Source of the DNA: Boletus sp. NGJ
Lineage: Eukaryota > Basidiomycota > Agaricomycetes > Boletales > Boletaceae
DNA: 64,000 nt
Direction of reading: 5' to 3'
Assembly: GCA_019096195.1 (NCBI GenBank)
Contig: JAGTXK010000055.1
Coordinates: forward strand, 1,674,001-1,738,000
Position numbers and translations under genes: made by a program. This document shows, piece after piece, positions 1-10,522 of the stretch. How positions within the stretch are numbered: the stretch's first letter is position 1; each line of letters begins with the position of its first letter. The notes under the pieces are model-generated. The model was not told the origin of the DNA. It saw nothing but the letters and a program-made list of their open reading frames with translations, and made no database searches.

Positions 1-654
1 TTCGCTCTGCATGGCACGAGACGCCCTTTGACAGATTTCCAGCGCATTGCTGGCCATCTCAATTGGGCACTCAATGTGTATCCTCTCCTTCGCCCTGGTC
101 TCTCTGCCCTCTATTCCAAGACAGCTGGCAAGCTGTTCCAGAAGGCACTTCTATGGGTGAACCGGGATCTTGAGAGGGAGTTGACTTCGATGGTCGCTCA
201 TCTTATTCATTCAGATGGAATCTACTTCCTTCGCTCTGTTGCCTGGTCGTTCGATGACCACTCACCTTCCATCCTTCGCGTGTATTGTGATGCCTTCCCA
301 TTCGGTTTGGGCTTCTGCTACCTATCATTCAGGCTAGCATTCCATGCACCCCCCATGACATCTTCGCCCAGCTTGGAGGATCTATCTTCTATCTCGAGTC
401 TCTGTGTGTCTGCAGCCATCCTGGATGCAGCACCCCGTCTCACAGAAGGACAATGCCTTGCAGTCTTCACAGACAGTCTAAACACTGTCCAACTGTTCAA
501 TTCGCTTTCAGCACTGCCTGCATTCAACTGGATGTTGATTCAGGTTGCTGATCTTGTGCTTAGTCGAGGGTTTCACTTTCAAGTGTTCCATGTCCCTGGA
601 ATTCGCTGTCTCGTCTTCAGAATGCTCAGCTTGCAGCATCACACCCTGAGCTGA
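1..654 (+). pseudogene. DIRS/Ngaro reverse transcriptase C-terminus plus RNase H domain
   Basis: The frame is open from base 1. Its first 60 residues (AGHLNWALNVYPLLRPGLS) match the conserved tail of DIRS/Ngaro reverse transcriptases. RNase H follows: the first acidic strand is at YCDAFPFGLGFCYLSF (about residues 90-105 from base 1) and the second at VFTDSLNTVQLFNSL. The conserved tail HVPGIR (bases about 585-605) should run into an ADALSR-like segment, but the frame shifts there. SLSRLQNAQLAAS continues in another frame to about 740. The family role is copying element RNA to DNA. The copy is incomplete at its N-terminus because of the window edge and disabled by the shift. Confidence 0.8.
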
Positions 655-757
655 CCATTTCTGCCTTTCAACCCCCTCACTTGCGCTGGGGGCAGCCAAG
701 TTATGGAGCCTCACCATCTCCTCCCGGGCCAGGCAACCTGTTCGGGCTGCTTGGTCC

Positions 758-1720
758 ATGGAGCGCCCCCTTCTTGAGCGCTCCATTGTGCTTGGCTGTG
801 CTCTTGACCGATCCACTCAAGCAGTCTACTCATCAGCTCTGAATTCCTATCTCACCTTCTGCCAACTCCATCACCTTGACCCAGATCCTACTGCCAACAC
901 CTTCTCCCTATATGTTACCTTCATGTCCCATCACATTGAGCCACGCTCTCTTCGTGCCTACCTGGCCGGCATTATATCTGAACTCGAGTCAACCTTTCCA
1001 TCTGTTTGTTCCAACAGATATTCTCCCCTGGTTGTGCACACACTCAAAGGTTCTCTGTGCTGTTTCTCTCGTCCTGTGCACCAGAAAGCACCCCTCACTC
1101 GAGATGATCTCATCTAGCCTCTGTCCCATGACAGATTGCTGTTCCTCACCGTGCTCCTTGTCGACTCAAAGAGTCTGTTGCGCTTAGGGAGCTTGTCCAG
1201 CCTGACAGCTCACATCTTCACTCACTCTCCAAGATCTCCTGGAGACATGATGTCCATCTGGACTCCACCTCCATCACCTTCTCCATTTCTCAGTCCAAGA
1301 GTGATCATCTCTTTGAAGGTGATCAGATCATCATTCATAAGAGCACTTCTGCTCCTGATCCACACTCCATTTTTCGCCAGTACATTGTATCTCATGATGT
1401 CTTGTTCCCATTGTTTCCTCAGTTATGGGTCTGTTCTGATGGTTCTGTGCCTTCTCGCTCGTGGTTTATGTCTAGGTTACATCGCTTGGGGTCATTCAAT
1501 GCGTGCTGGTGGTGCCACATCACTTGCTGCTGCAGGTGAACACACCCTCCCAAATTCAAGCTATCAGACACCTTTGAGCGCTATATTCATCGCCATCCCA
1601 CACTCTTGCAGGCTGTTCTTTTTCATGGTCGGTCCATTCATGACCCACCGTTTGCTCATGTATTATAGTGTGCTTTTGCCTCGCCACTCTCTCCATCAAT
1701 TATTCATTCCTTTTCCCTCC
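758..1720 (+). pseudogene. DIRS/Ngaro tyrosine recombinase (YR), frameshifted
   Basis: The N-terminal SAM-like core-binding part runs 758-1117 (RSTQAVYSSALNSYLTFCQ, then SLRAYLAGIISELE). After a stop near 1117 the catalytic part continues in another frame at about 1185-1490 (KISWRHDVHLDSTSITFSIS, HDVLFPLFPQLW). It then shifts again at about 1490 into GHSMRAGGATSLAAAG, the H-x-x-R box with its following helix. A last shift puts the IHRHPTLLQAVLFHGR-like tail into a third frame. In DIRS-type elements this enzyme joins circular cDNA to the target without a target-site duplication. At least three frame breaks make it inactive. The family call rests on the HSMRAGGATSL box and on the RNase H just upstream. 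Confidence 0.8.
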
Positions 1721-1722
1721 CT

Positions 1723-3128
1723 TCACTCCCTTTCAACACCGTTTACAGTGTTCCTAGTGGCTTCGTCCTGTATGTGTCCACTTGACTCCAATGTCATCCT
1801 GAGGTAGACTATATCGTCCTGGTGCCCCTCTAAGGCTAGTCCAATTGGCAAGTTTCTAAATACTTCATTCCAAACTCCATTTGTAACTTTGGTATCTTCT
1901 TGATCATCAGGAAATAGAACCTTGAGGTTTCTAGGATGGATACAATGTGAAAGTGCCACATATAGCTGGTGATGAGAGAAAACAGGTGACCTCAAGTTGA
2001 TACCAACATGTTTCAGTGTCTGTCCTTGTGACTTGTTGATGGTCATAGCATAGGCCAGGTGGACACGAAATTGCAATCGACAGAATGGAACAGGGGAATC
2101 TTCCATACCACTGTCAAGAGTCATGCAAGGAATAAAGACCACATCATTGGCATTGGCATTGCCTTCTTCACTCAACACATGGCACTCCAGGATGCATCTA
2201 GTAGATCTGATAAGCATCAAGTGAGTACCATTGTAGAGACCATGGATGGGATTCAGATTGTGCAACAACATGAGAGACATTTCATTTTTGAGCTCTAGTT
2301 GATGAAGTGGAAATCCAGAGGGATTAAAAGTATGGAGGACTTCTGACTGGACATAGTTATACTCTCTGTCAGTAGTAGAGTCTGCATTGAGGTAGGTCAT
2401 TTTTTCCAGAGGTGCAATAGAGTTGAGGATGTTGGAGTTAATCTCATGGACTTGAATATTTCTAGGAGCAAGGATAGTGCAATCCAAGAAGTACTGATCA
2501 GGAAGTGGTTGGCCTTGGTTTCTGGAAAGCAGCTGAGAGTAAATGGCATTGATGAAGGATTGCATGTCATTACCACAGCGCATGTGATCAGAAAGGATCA
2601 TGTCCCCTTCAGTAGCTCCAATGTAAAGCAGTTGCTGTGCCCAGTGATCAGATTCAGAATCCTGGCCAAGACACATGTTTTGAAGGAGATAGTGGACAGT
2701 CATGTTTGCCCTGAGAGGGTAGCAGGGACAATCTGTTCTCTTGAGTCATGCTGAATAACAGGAAGAATTTGCCTGAAGTCTCCACCAAACAGAATAGTAA
2801 TTCCTCCAAATGGCTGGTTTCGATTGACAAGATCCCATAGAGTGCGATCCACAGACTCCACCACATGATGATACTGTGAACCTGCTTCATCCCAAATGAT
2901 CAGAGATGCCTGCTGAAGGAGCTGATGATTGAGATCATCCTGTTTGATGGTGCAGGTACTCCATTCACGGCAAGGAATGGGAATCTTAAAGTGTGAATGG
3001 GGCTGTATGACCACCAGGAAGAAGAAGGGAGGCCAGACCAGTAGAGAGCACTCTGTTGGGGATTCAAGGTGGGCAGGCCTCTGGCCACAGTAGACTTCCC
3101 CAGATAGGATCTGAACCTGGTCTAGCAA
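1723..3128 (-). pseudogene. PIF1-like / Helitron-type DNA helicase, 5'-truncated and frameshifted
   Basis: Superfamily 1B helicase motifs appear in order on the minus strand. A degenerate Walker A (GKST) lies near 3090; LLPGGHTAHSHFKIPIP-like sequence spans two frames near 2960-3010. Walker B is SLIIWDEA near 2900, and motif III is GGDFRQILPV near 2790. A frameshift near 2710 leads into a 326-codon frame (2703 to 1723) that keeps QNMCLGQD, ILAPRN, LMLLHNLNPIHGLYNGT, AMTINKSQGQT (motif V) and QLYVALSHC (motif VI). PIF1 helicases unwind DNA 5' to 3'. Basidiomycete genomes carry many such copies, either as Helitron parts or as dispersed PIF1-like repeats. No Rep/HUH domain is visible upstream, so I cannot decide between these. 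Confidence 0.8.
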
Positions 3129-4604
3129 TCAGTTCTAGAAGTTTATTGATGAACTCCTCAATGAGATGCATGAAGCAGTTCAGCATGAGCCTGGCACAGA
3201 ATCCTAGAAGCAAGCTTGGGAAAAGTAAGTCCATATATTGATCATAACATTGTTTTGTAACTATTATTCAATAGGCTCTTCACTGACTCACTCCAGTCAG
3301 ATCTTTAACAATTCCTAGCCGAGAACAGATCAACATCTTTGCATCCATCAGATGGAAGAAGTGCTCCTGAGTGGCAGAAAGCTATCCACCAGAATCTCAT
3401 ATAGTTGTAATGTCCCTCCATCCCTTATTGTTGCAGCTGTAGCATTCCCCTCCCATTCCTTTGACTTCCTTGTCATTGTCAGTTGCCTTTGGATGACCTT
3501 CCAAGTCCTTCATTACCCTCCCCTCTCTTTTACTGCCATCTACTAATTGCATGTGTGGATATATTGTCTCCCACTCCCTTCCGTCCTCTCACCTATAAGT
3601 ACTACATTGCCTACTGTGCAATCAACACATACTATCATCATGTACCCTCCCACATCATGCATATATAATATTTTGGTTTCAACAATTCTGAGTGCTATGG
3701 TGTAAAAAAGCAGGCAATCTAAGAAAATACACTCTGATAAGCATTGGGCATGCAGTACATTGTACTATTGACATTGGTGGGTAAGTATTTCTACTTGTGC
3801 TTCATTTGCATTTGACATATCTTGTGCCCCTCATACAAGCACACCTTGCTTGAGTATTGGCATGATGGCAGAACAGACATCCTTATTCACATAAATCAAT
3901 GAAAATGTTAGTTGTGTTGAGTCGATATGCAACAAACATCCATCAAATGTAATACTAATGTACTGCACTTGTCTAATGGCATGTATTTACCATAGGGTCT
4001 GATTACTACCACTCACATTGTTTTACATATGATAAGGCAGTATGTCTGTTGGACATAGCCACCAGGTAGCCAGTACAGCAGTTCCAAGGCAAATCAGTTG
4101 TTTCACTCTTGACAGCCAGCTGACATTATAGTGGGTCATTAGGAAATATACTACATTAACAACAAGATATATTCAGGCCTGAATACTGTATATATGTATG
4201 TTTAGTAAATTCCCTCAACAAACCCAGAATGGAAATTGTCACTCACACCCCCCATCAATATCACCCTGATACTTCAATGTTTACAGAACATTAGTTTAAC
4301 TTTGGCATGTACCATCTAAGTAGCCACTGCTGCAGGTAAGCCAGGGAACTGCCTGATGGCTACTTTCAACAAGTTATGAGCCCCAAGCAATGTGCTATGT
4401 GTTTTTATGCTGCCACCACCTGAATTTACCTGCCCCATCTGCTCTGTGTGTTTAATGCTGGGACATTAAGCAATCAGTTGCCCTACCTTATTAGGAGACT
4501 CTGTCCCTATGTTTTGGGCTCTAGTCATTGATAGTACAATTCACACCACTGGTCTTTGCTAACCACATTCACTGGTACTAATGTTCTATCCCAGATCATA
4601 CACA
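3129..4604. other. Non-coding stretch, no supported gene
   Basis: I see only short open frames without recognisable domains. 4310-4375 resembles 58962-59027 in the same orientation (both contain GCAGGTAAGCCAGG and AACTGCCTGAT), so at least this part is repeat-derived. A segment 3406-3684 begins TG and ends CA but lacks a matching target-site duplication, so I do not call it an LTR. Confidence 0.4.
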
Positions 4605-5783
4605 ATGTCTTTCTCCAAGGATACCTTGTCCTCTCTCACCAACACTGTTCCCATTCTCATCAGCCCTAACTACCTGACTTGGGCTCTGAAGATGAAGGTG
4701 TTCCTTTGTACCTCTGGTTATTGGTGTGTAATGAACCAGAATATCCCTACCCTTTGCTGAAGACAACAGCAACCAGAATAAGACAGATAAATGGGAGACT
4801 TTTGATGGCCATGTCTTTGAGCACATTTTTTTAAAGCTGGATGTGAACTTGCACAACATGTATGCTGGCAAGGACTACACTTTCAATGTTTGAACTGGCC
4901 TAGAGAAGCAATTCTTCACCTCATCCATCACCTCTATCTATATGGAGTTTAAAGCAATAATGGACACTATCATCCCAGAGAATAACCATCTGGCACCCAC
5001 CTTCATGAAGACAATTGCCCACTTTGTTTGTCTTGCAGAATTTAAGTACACAATCACTGCCCCTATCTAAGTGATGATTATTCTTGCTAAGATGCCTTCC
5101 TACATGAACATTCTCACCCACATCCTTAATATAGCAAAGCCAGAAGAAATCACCACTGCTGCAACCACCACCACCATCACAACAGATAGGATTTCACCTA
5201 CTGAGCTTGAGTGCATGGTCATGATGGTGTGGCAGCAGTATATTAATCACCGCAAGGTGAATACTCATACTGCCCACAAAATTAGCACTGTCAAATGCAA
5301 AGGTAATGACTCACAATTCCAGTTCCAGCAGCAGTAAGGTTTTTATCCTTGAACCAGGATCAGAGGGAGAAGAAGAAGCAATGTCATGGTGGCCACTCCC
5401 AGACTGCCCTAGACAAGCAGGAGCAGTGTCAAAAGACATGCCCTAACAACTCTTTTGCCACTGCCTCCTTCACCTTTACTGCCACCTCCTTTCTGGATGC
5501 CTCAGTAATTGACTCTACATCCACAGTTTTTACCTCACCCATCACTAGCCCTCATCAGCTTTCTCACACCTCTGGTGTGGCCCACTACAGTCCACTCACA
5601 TTCATGCAAACCGTTGAAACCATTGACTATACTCACCACATTGGAGTTGTTCCCATATATGAGACTATCTGCTGCCTTGAGCCTATTGTCAAACAGGCCA
5701 AGAAGCATCACCACTCTTCTTTCTATAAGGATGATAGCACCTCATCATACCCCATCAATGACAATCAGAAACTCCAGAACTAG
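4605..5783 (+). pseudogene. Copia gag, degenerate
   Basis: The ATG at 4605 opens MSFSKDTLSSLTNTVPILIS followed by NYLTWALKMKVFLCTSGYW, the typical start of the UBN2-type gag of basidiomycete copia elements. Further on, SITSIYMEFKAIMDTIIPEN and VMIILAKMPSYMN (about 4920-5110) match the conserved gag core. A basic, Gln-rich stretch and a Ser/Thr-rich linker (5281-5783) follow. Stops occur near 4757, 4890 and 5069 and there is a frame change, so no full product is possible. Gag would form the virus-like particle around element RNA. Confidence 0.7.
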
Positions 5784-5891
5784 CTGGATGTTACTATCAG
5801 AGGCCCTTCAGGCTTCTTTCAGCTCTCCGACATTCCTGGCACCTCAACAGTTACCCCTGTCTCCTATGTCCCTCCTTTCAAGAAGATCTTC

Positions 5892-7150
5892 ATGCCTAGA
5901 GCTTTATCCTCCTGTGCCCTCATTCAACATCTTGAACAGATCATTGAAGTACTGGTTGAAGACTATGTTAGCCCAGAGAATTGTGTCTTTCTGGGATCTG
6001 AACCTTTAGAGGAAATGTACGTGAAAGAGAAAGAGTATGAGCTTTCTTATGAAGACTACTTTAACCTGGATGGTGGTGAGGAAAATGACGATAAGTACTT
6101 TCTTTCTTTCCTATCTTATGTAGAGACTGATGAGCAAATGCCTTACTTGTCATGGTATATAGACTATATATATCCTGTCCTCTGTTGTAGATAGAGATAG
6201 TGCCAAAATAAATACTCTTTCTTTATGCTCCTTTACTTAGTGTAACTCGTATGAGAACCATAAACACAGTATTAAGGGTAAAGAGAAAATGCATAAAGTA
6301 TACTTTAAGAACATGCCTGACCTATGGCTCCTTGATTCTGGGACCTTACCCCATTTCAGCAATAATATCAATGATTTCATTGAATATTAACTGTTCTCCC
6401 ATTCTTGCAACATACAAACAGCCAACAGATCCATTCTGATCATAAAACAAGGAACAGTTCTAGTATAGTACAATGGCAATATTGTGTGATTGTTACCAAC
6501 TATCCATATGTCTGCCTATACTATTAAGCTTATCTCCTTGGGCACTTTGCTCAAAGATATTTGCCTAATAGCACCTCTGACACAGTTAATATTCATGATC
6601 AGTGCACCAAAAAAATACTTATCTCTTTTTCATACACATGGTGAAAGTACAATATACTGGGTTAAAGCCCCTACCATCTCTAATTCAAGTAACATGAATA
6701 TAGATATGCTCGCCCTCAACTATATATGATTTACTCCATTGCCACCTTGGACACCCTTCATGGGATGTTCTAAGAGCTACATGAAAGAACATCAAGAATT
6801 TCCCTGACATTACTATACCATCCACAGAGCCAGTATGCCCTGGCTGTCAACTTGACAAACAGACAAATTGCTCTTTTCAACCCAAAGAATTGTGTGCATC
6901 CAAACCATCTGAGTTGATACACTTAGATCTTAAATCCTTTGAGGTTGAATTATATCACCAGCAATGCCATTGTCTTTTATGATGATTATACATATGTATG
7001 TGTGACCATGGTATTCATATCCACAAGTCTGTGCCTTATACACCCCAACAGAATGGTAGAGCTGAATAGTTCATATGAACATTGATAGACAAGGCTCAGA
7101 CAATGTGAAATGACCAAATCCTACCTGGAGTTGATCTGAACAATAGGCAA
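5892..7150 (+). pseudogene. Copia protease, GAG-pre-integrase and integrase remnants
   Basis: 5892-6194 is an acidic linker frame. Near 6322-6390 the sequence reads DLWLLDSGTLPHFSNN, the copia aspartic protease active site, with the usual DSGAS altered to DSGTL. Near 6730-6800 HCHLGHPSWDVLRA is the GAG-pre-integrase histidine segment, followed by C-P-x-C and a KQTNCSF-like stretch, the zinc-binding part of integrase. Near 7020-7080 HKSVPYTPQQNGRAE is the end of the integrase catalytic core with its glutamate. Several stops and an internal deletion between the last two blocks make it non-functional. RNA capture, protein processing and DNA insertion would be the original roles. Confidence 0.7.
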
Positions 7151-7388
7151 GTGAAGCTAGTTCTTGTAGCTCTTAGCCCAGACCTGTAGAGGATGGAAAA
7201 GATCAAGAACAAGACTGAGATCCCCTGGCAGCTCTTGGGCCTTTATATACTGCCTAGAATTTACATCTGTATATACTAGATCTATCAATATGCTATGCTA
7301 CATACATAATCAGTGAGGCTAATATGAGGATAACATGTATATCAGTACAGCTATACAATGGAAGGGAAGCTGGGTGTGAGGAGTACAT

Positions 7389-7867
7389 TGTTATGAACCT
7401 TTCAGTGCAAACCACAAGGCTAGGACTACTCACAGGTTACACGAATCCTGGCTCAACGAATGAGGTGGGGAGTCGTTGTCCGTACTATTCCCAACCCTAT
7501 GATGACCAGAATGGCCAAAGCTAATGAGTTGTTGGAGAAAGAATACAAGTGGATTAGACTGGGGTTACCAGTCGTCAAAGTGCTACCTTATATACATGAG
7601 AGATATGCACACAGACCAAGCAGTGCGTGTGATAAACTACTAAGTATAGTAAGACAGAGATTAAAGGGGCTGTGTGAGAAGAGCGGAAATTAAAGGGTCA
7701 TGGATCACATGAGGTGTGACGTTATATGATGTCATAGGTTCTAGACCTATCATGTGATATGTTCCCACGGTCACGTGCACAGTCACATGACTTATGAAGA
7801 AAAGAGTTGATGAAAATGAAAAGTAAGTGTTCGTATGAAAAGTTTGAAAATTTCTTATATTATAACA
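7389..7867 (-). repeat. Solo LTR of gypsy family A
   Basis: The segment runs TGTTATGAAC...TTATATTATAACA and matches the LTRs of A1 and A2 end to end in the minus orientation. It is flanked by the perfect 5-bp duplication TACAT (7384-7388 and 7868-7872). No internal element sequence lies beside it, so it arose by recombination between the two LTRs of an inserted copy. It keeps the family self-primer segment TGGATTAGACTG (7550-7561, minus strand). It sits inside the older LTR of element E. Confidence 0.92.
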
Positions 7868-7872
7868 TACAT

Positions 7873-8048
7873 GAGGTGGACAAGTCATAGATAGGGGCAT
7901 GAGGATTCCATGAGGTCTATGAGTCTAGATCTATGGATGGACTTGAGTATTTAGAAGGATTGGGTTATAGGGCCTATTTATAGTGACTAAATGCAAAAGT
8001 CATTGTATAAAATCAGGGAAAATAGTAGAAATAATATGGTTTGTAACA
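7873..8048 (-). repeat. Probable 3' LTR of decayed gypsy element E (part)
   Basis: On the minus strand a purine-rich tract (AGAGAGAGAATAG, about 8049-8062) is followed by TGTTACAAACC, the expected layout of polypurine tract and LTR start. The stretch to 7873 holds a TATA-like CACTATAAATAG on the minus strand (about 7975-7985). The solo A LTR and its duplication interrupt it at 7868; the remainder probably continues left of 7384, but I could not place its outer end. Confidence 0.5.
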
Positions 8049-8059
8049 CTATTCTCTCT

Positions 8060-8383
8060 CTATGAATTAACTTCCAGGTGATTGAAAGGTAGTTTTGGTG
8101 AAGGAATTTCTTGTGAAGGAAATCTGTAGTCTGTAAAGCTTGAGAAGAAATCTGTTTGTGTAAGGTGGATACATTGAGAGGCATTAGGGTGTTTCTTATG
8201 GAACTCTTGCATTGCTTTCTGAGCATCATCAATGTTGCTTAGAGGTTTCCATATATGATCTTCATCCATACTGTACTGTACCTCCTTCTGTTCTTCAGGT
8301 GAAAGGGGTATCAAATGGCCTTTCTTCGGTTTGAAGATATCTTTAAGATATATGGCATGATTCCAAGGTTTTTGTATTGGCAT
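8060..8383 (-). pseudogene. Pol start fused to chromodomain end by internal deletion (element E)
   Basis: The frame starts with PWNHAIYLKDIFKPKKGHLI, which corresponds to the segment just before the gypsy reverse transcriptase (compare HWDHAIDLKEDFIPKKGHVI in element A). After SPEEQKEV it changes abruptly to IWKPLSNIDDAQKAMQEFHK, the last strand and helix of a chromodomain. The roughly 900 residues expected between them are absent, and the join keeps the frame open for 107 codons. There is no sign that the fusion has a function. The catalytic reverse transcriptase residues are missing. Confidence 0.6.
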
Positions 8384-8783
8384 TCTTTTTTGAAGAATAC
8401 TTTCATAATCTATGGTACTGTTTTTGGGATAAGAACCTCTGATTTTGAATCTTTCTTCATGACATGTTCATCATGTTTCATGGCGAAGATGTGTGGTAGA
8501 GAATTATGCTCTTCAGATTCAATCTGGTGTGTGAAAGGCAGTTTTAGAGTTTAACAAGTCCAGGGACATCAAGTCATTTGAACCTTTCGTTGAGTCCAAT
8601 CCATCTCAGGGTTATATGTATTTACTAAGCCATGTTTATCCTAGAATCATATGATTCTTTTCTAAATCAGTTACTTCTGCCATGACTTGTTTACAATGAT
8701 TCTGAAACTAGATAATGATCTCAGCACAATGGGTGATAGATCCAGTATATATCAGTATAGGATTGGATAGAAAGAGAAGTAGT

Positions 8784-9107
8784 TTATCTTTTGTGCATAT
8801 GATTTATCAATATACTGTAGATAGTATTAGCTCCACTGTCTAAGAGAGCTTTGATTTTCATGAGTTTGTTCTGATGACAAATAGGGGCAATCTCTATAGA
8901 TAGAGTGATATCATGATTATTTAGGATGTAAATTCTAGCATTTTCCGAGATTGAAGATAAGTATGAAGTGGATTTAAGTACTGGTTTAGAGCTCCAGCCA
9001 AGCTTCAAATCAATTGAAGACCCCACTTGGCTATGATAATTTAGGCTAGATGATGGACTAGATACAAGATTAGATACATTAGCAACTTGAACACCCAGAT
9101 CTTTCAA
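8784..9107 (-). pseudogene. Gypsy aspartic protease segment (element E)
   Basis: The frame carries IEIAPICHQNKLMKIKALLD followed by SGANTIYS, the D-S-G active-site loop of a retropepsin-type protease near residues 88-92. The N-terminal part is Ser-rich linker. It overlaps the zinc-knuckle frame upstream by a few bases, as gag and pol often do. Downstream the frame stops (near 8784), and the next recognisable pol piece starts about 400 bp further on. The protease would cleave the Gag-Pol polyprotein; this copy is a fragment. Confidence 0.55.
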
Positions 9108-9310
9108 GTTGCTTGGGCTTTTCCCTTATGGTTAGTAGATTTTTTGTTTATAGTGTGAACTTTTTGGAACTTGAAGCTAGTCTTCTTGTGGTCTCCTCTA
9201 GACCAATTACATTCTTGACATTTGATGGTGGGTTTCTTGCAATCTTTACCCATGTGTCCAGTTCCACCACAGTTGATGATAGAATTTAAGAATGCCCAAG
9301 ACTCAGCCAC
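9104..9310 (-). pseudogene. Gag zinc-knuckle remnant (element E)
   Basis: It contains NCGGTGHMGKDCKKP, a CCHC knuckle missing its first cysteine (C/N-C-G-G-T-G-H-M-G-K-D-C), followed by KCQECNW, a second Cys pair. These sit in a basic context typical of the RNA-binding C-terminus of gag. The N-terminal capsid part is not present upstream; the region at 9288-9455 has short duplications instead. Confidence 0.55.
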
Positions 9311-9455
9311 TACCTAAGAGGGTGAAACGACTGAATTATTCACCTAAGAAAGGGCAGGAATGCCCAAGACTACAGTACATTAGCTACAGGTACAGTAAAT
9401 GATAAGTAAAAAGAGACTCATCTCAGCTGCTGCCTAAGAGGGCGAAAACAACTGA
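9288..9455. repeat. Short direct duplications
   Basis: GAATGCCCAAGACT occurs at 9288-9301 and again at 9357-9370. A CAGCC/TxCTxCCTAAGAGGGxGAAA segment occurs near 9304-9334 and near 9425-9455. The spacing suggests a local duplication of about 70-120 bp that has since diverged. Confidence 0.55.
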
Positions 9456-9929
9456 GGTGTGTGTCAGTGAGTGGAGGTATACTCATATTATGTTATATGT
9501 GATATTATGTGAATAGGCCCAAAAGAAGCATAATATGTGTAAATATTGGCTAAGAAATAATGAAAAGTCTAACTGTAATAAAAGCTCATTTCAAGTTTGG
9601 AATGAGTGTGGGGTTCCAGAAACAGTGCCAGAGCAGTTCTGAAATGACTATCTCAGAACCTGCAGAAGGGTGCAGGAAAATCTTGGAAGCAACCCTTGAA
9701 ACTGGAGGTTCTAGGATGTGGTTTTGGAATGGTACTTCTGGGATTGAAAGTGATGGAAATGGAATGGTTTGGGACTTGATTATGGGTGAATATTGTCAGT
9801 TGAAGCATCCAGTGAACTGTTTCTTTGCTGGCTTCTTGCTGAATACATCAATATGATTATCATCATTATCATTATCATCATTATCATTAAAACTATTGTG
9901 AATTCAATTGACATCCATTGCATTGGGAT
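9456..9929. other. Unassigned stretch with one unrecognised 98-codon frame
   Basis: A plus-strand frame at 9560-9856 has no domain I recognise and no supporting context, so I do not call it a gene. 9853-9890 is a TTATCATCA-type simple repeat. Confidence 0.4.
9853..9890. repeat. Simple sequence repeat (ATCATTATC-type)
   Basis: Imperfect tandem runs of ATC/ATT triplets are directly visible (ATTATCATCATTATCATTA pattern). Confidence 0.8.
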
Positions 9930-10169
9930 TGTTATGCCAGGTAACAATGTGACACGCTCCTGAGTAATCAACCTGTTTGATTACTGGACTAGCAGGACTT
10001 GAGGGGAAAATACCTCCAGAGGCCCAATGATTCCTCTGACTGGGGACCAACTGCTAGCTTTACGTAGAGTGTCCTGGTTGCCTCTATGACCAATGGCGGA
10101 GTCTTGGATTTACCTCAGTGGCACAATCCTCTGAGAAGGAAGGGCAGACTGGATGTGGAGGCCAGCAAC
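9930..10169 (-). repeat. Fragment of a gypsy family B LTR, CpG-decayed
   Basis: Read on the plus strand, it aligns with the reverse complement of the last ~240 bp of the B LTR: TGTTATGCCAGGTAACAATG against TGTTACGCCGGGTAACAATG. Shared blocks further on include CTGCTAGCTTTACGTAGAGT and CTCCAGAGGCCCAA. Both differences in the first 20 bases are CpG transitions. The match ends at the TA where mariner M1 is inserted and does not resume beyond it, so part of the LTR has been lost. Confidence 0.85.
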
Positions 10170-10171
10170 TA

Positions 10172-10383
10172 CAGTGGCTCAAAAAAGTGTCCCAATGTTT
10201 GACTATTTTGCAAAGACTTGACATTTGCAAAAGAACCAAAAGGCATTAGCCCTAACCCTTGCTGGGCCATTGATAGCCCTAATCCTTGCCCTGAAGACGA
10301 GCCCTTAGTCATGTGAGTTGGTTGTCATGGTACTGAGTTATAGCCATATTAAAAGGATATGTCATTGGGACACTTATTTGACC
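10172..10383 (+). repeat. Left terminal inverted repeat of M1
   Basis: It pairs with 11560-11771. The outer motif GTGTCCCAATG near the tip recurs in inverted orientation at the inner border (CATTGGGACAC, 10363-10373). AACCCTTGCTGGGCCATTGA is among the perfectly conserved interior blocks. Confidence 0.9.
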
Positions 10384-10522
10384 CTGATATTATCAACTAT
10401 CATTTAGTAAATAACATATGGTTCTGATGGATGCTGTGCTTCAACCCTGTCTGATTATGTCACTTACATAACTCCAAATGGGATAAAGAGCAGAGATACC
10501 ATTCAGCCAACCCTACTTCATT

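Larger units (their letters stand above)
1..1720 (+). mobile_element. DIRS/Ngaro-type tyrosine-recombinase retroelement, left-truncated by window edge
   Basis: The order reverse transcriptase C-terminus, RNase H, then tyrosine recombinase on one strand is the DIRS/Ngaro arrangement; LTR elements have an integrase and no tyrosine recombinase. The element starts before the window, so its left terminal repeat is not visible, and I could not fix its right end. Coding is broken by frameshifts near 600, 1120 and 1490, so this copy is dead. The next unit, a helicase remnant, lies on the opposite strand almost immediately to the right. Confidence 0.8.
4605..7260 (+). mobile_element. Ty1/copia element remnant (gag, protease, integrase; no reverse transcriptase)
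   Basis: Gag, protease, GAG-pre-integrase and integrase signatures follow in the copia order on the plus strand, each interrupted by stops and shifts. The integrase is internally deleted. Everything 3' of it (reverse transcriptase, RNase H, 3' LTR) is missing before the solo LTR at 7389. A copia piece holding just the missing half lies at 57320-58738; whether both come from one family is not proven. Confidence 0.75.
8055..9310 (-). mobile_element. Gypsy element E, internally deleted and decayed
   Basis: Reading right to left on the minus strand: a gag zinc knuckle (9310-9104), an aspartic protease segment (9107-8784), then a pol start fused to a chromodomain end (8383-8060). Almost all of reverse transcriptase, RNase H and integrase is missing. 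The 5' LTR and most of gag are also absent. It resembles family A in its pol start (W-N-H-A-I then KPKKGHLIPLS), so it may be a distant relative. Confidence 0.7.

Noticed and set aside
3406-3684. Possible short solo LTR (TGTAATGTCCC ... GGTTTCAACA)
   Set aside because: The flanking five bases (ATAGT, ATTCT) do not match and no second copy was found in the window.
9560-9856. 98-codon open frame
   Set aside because: No domain, no homologue that I recognise, and it lies between repeat fragments; likely chance.
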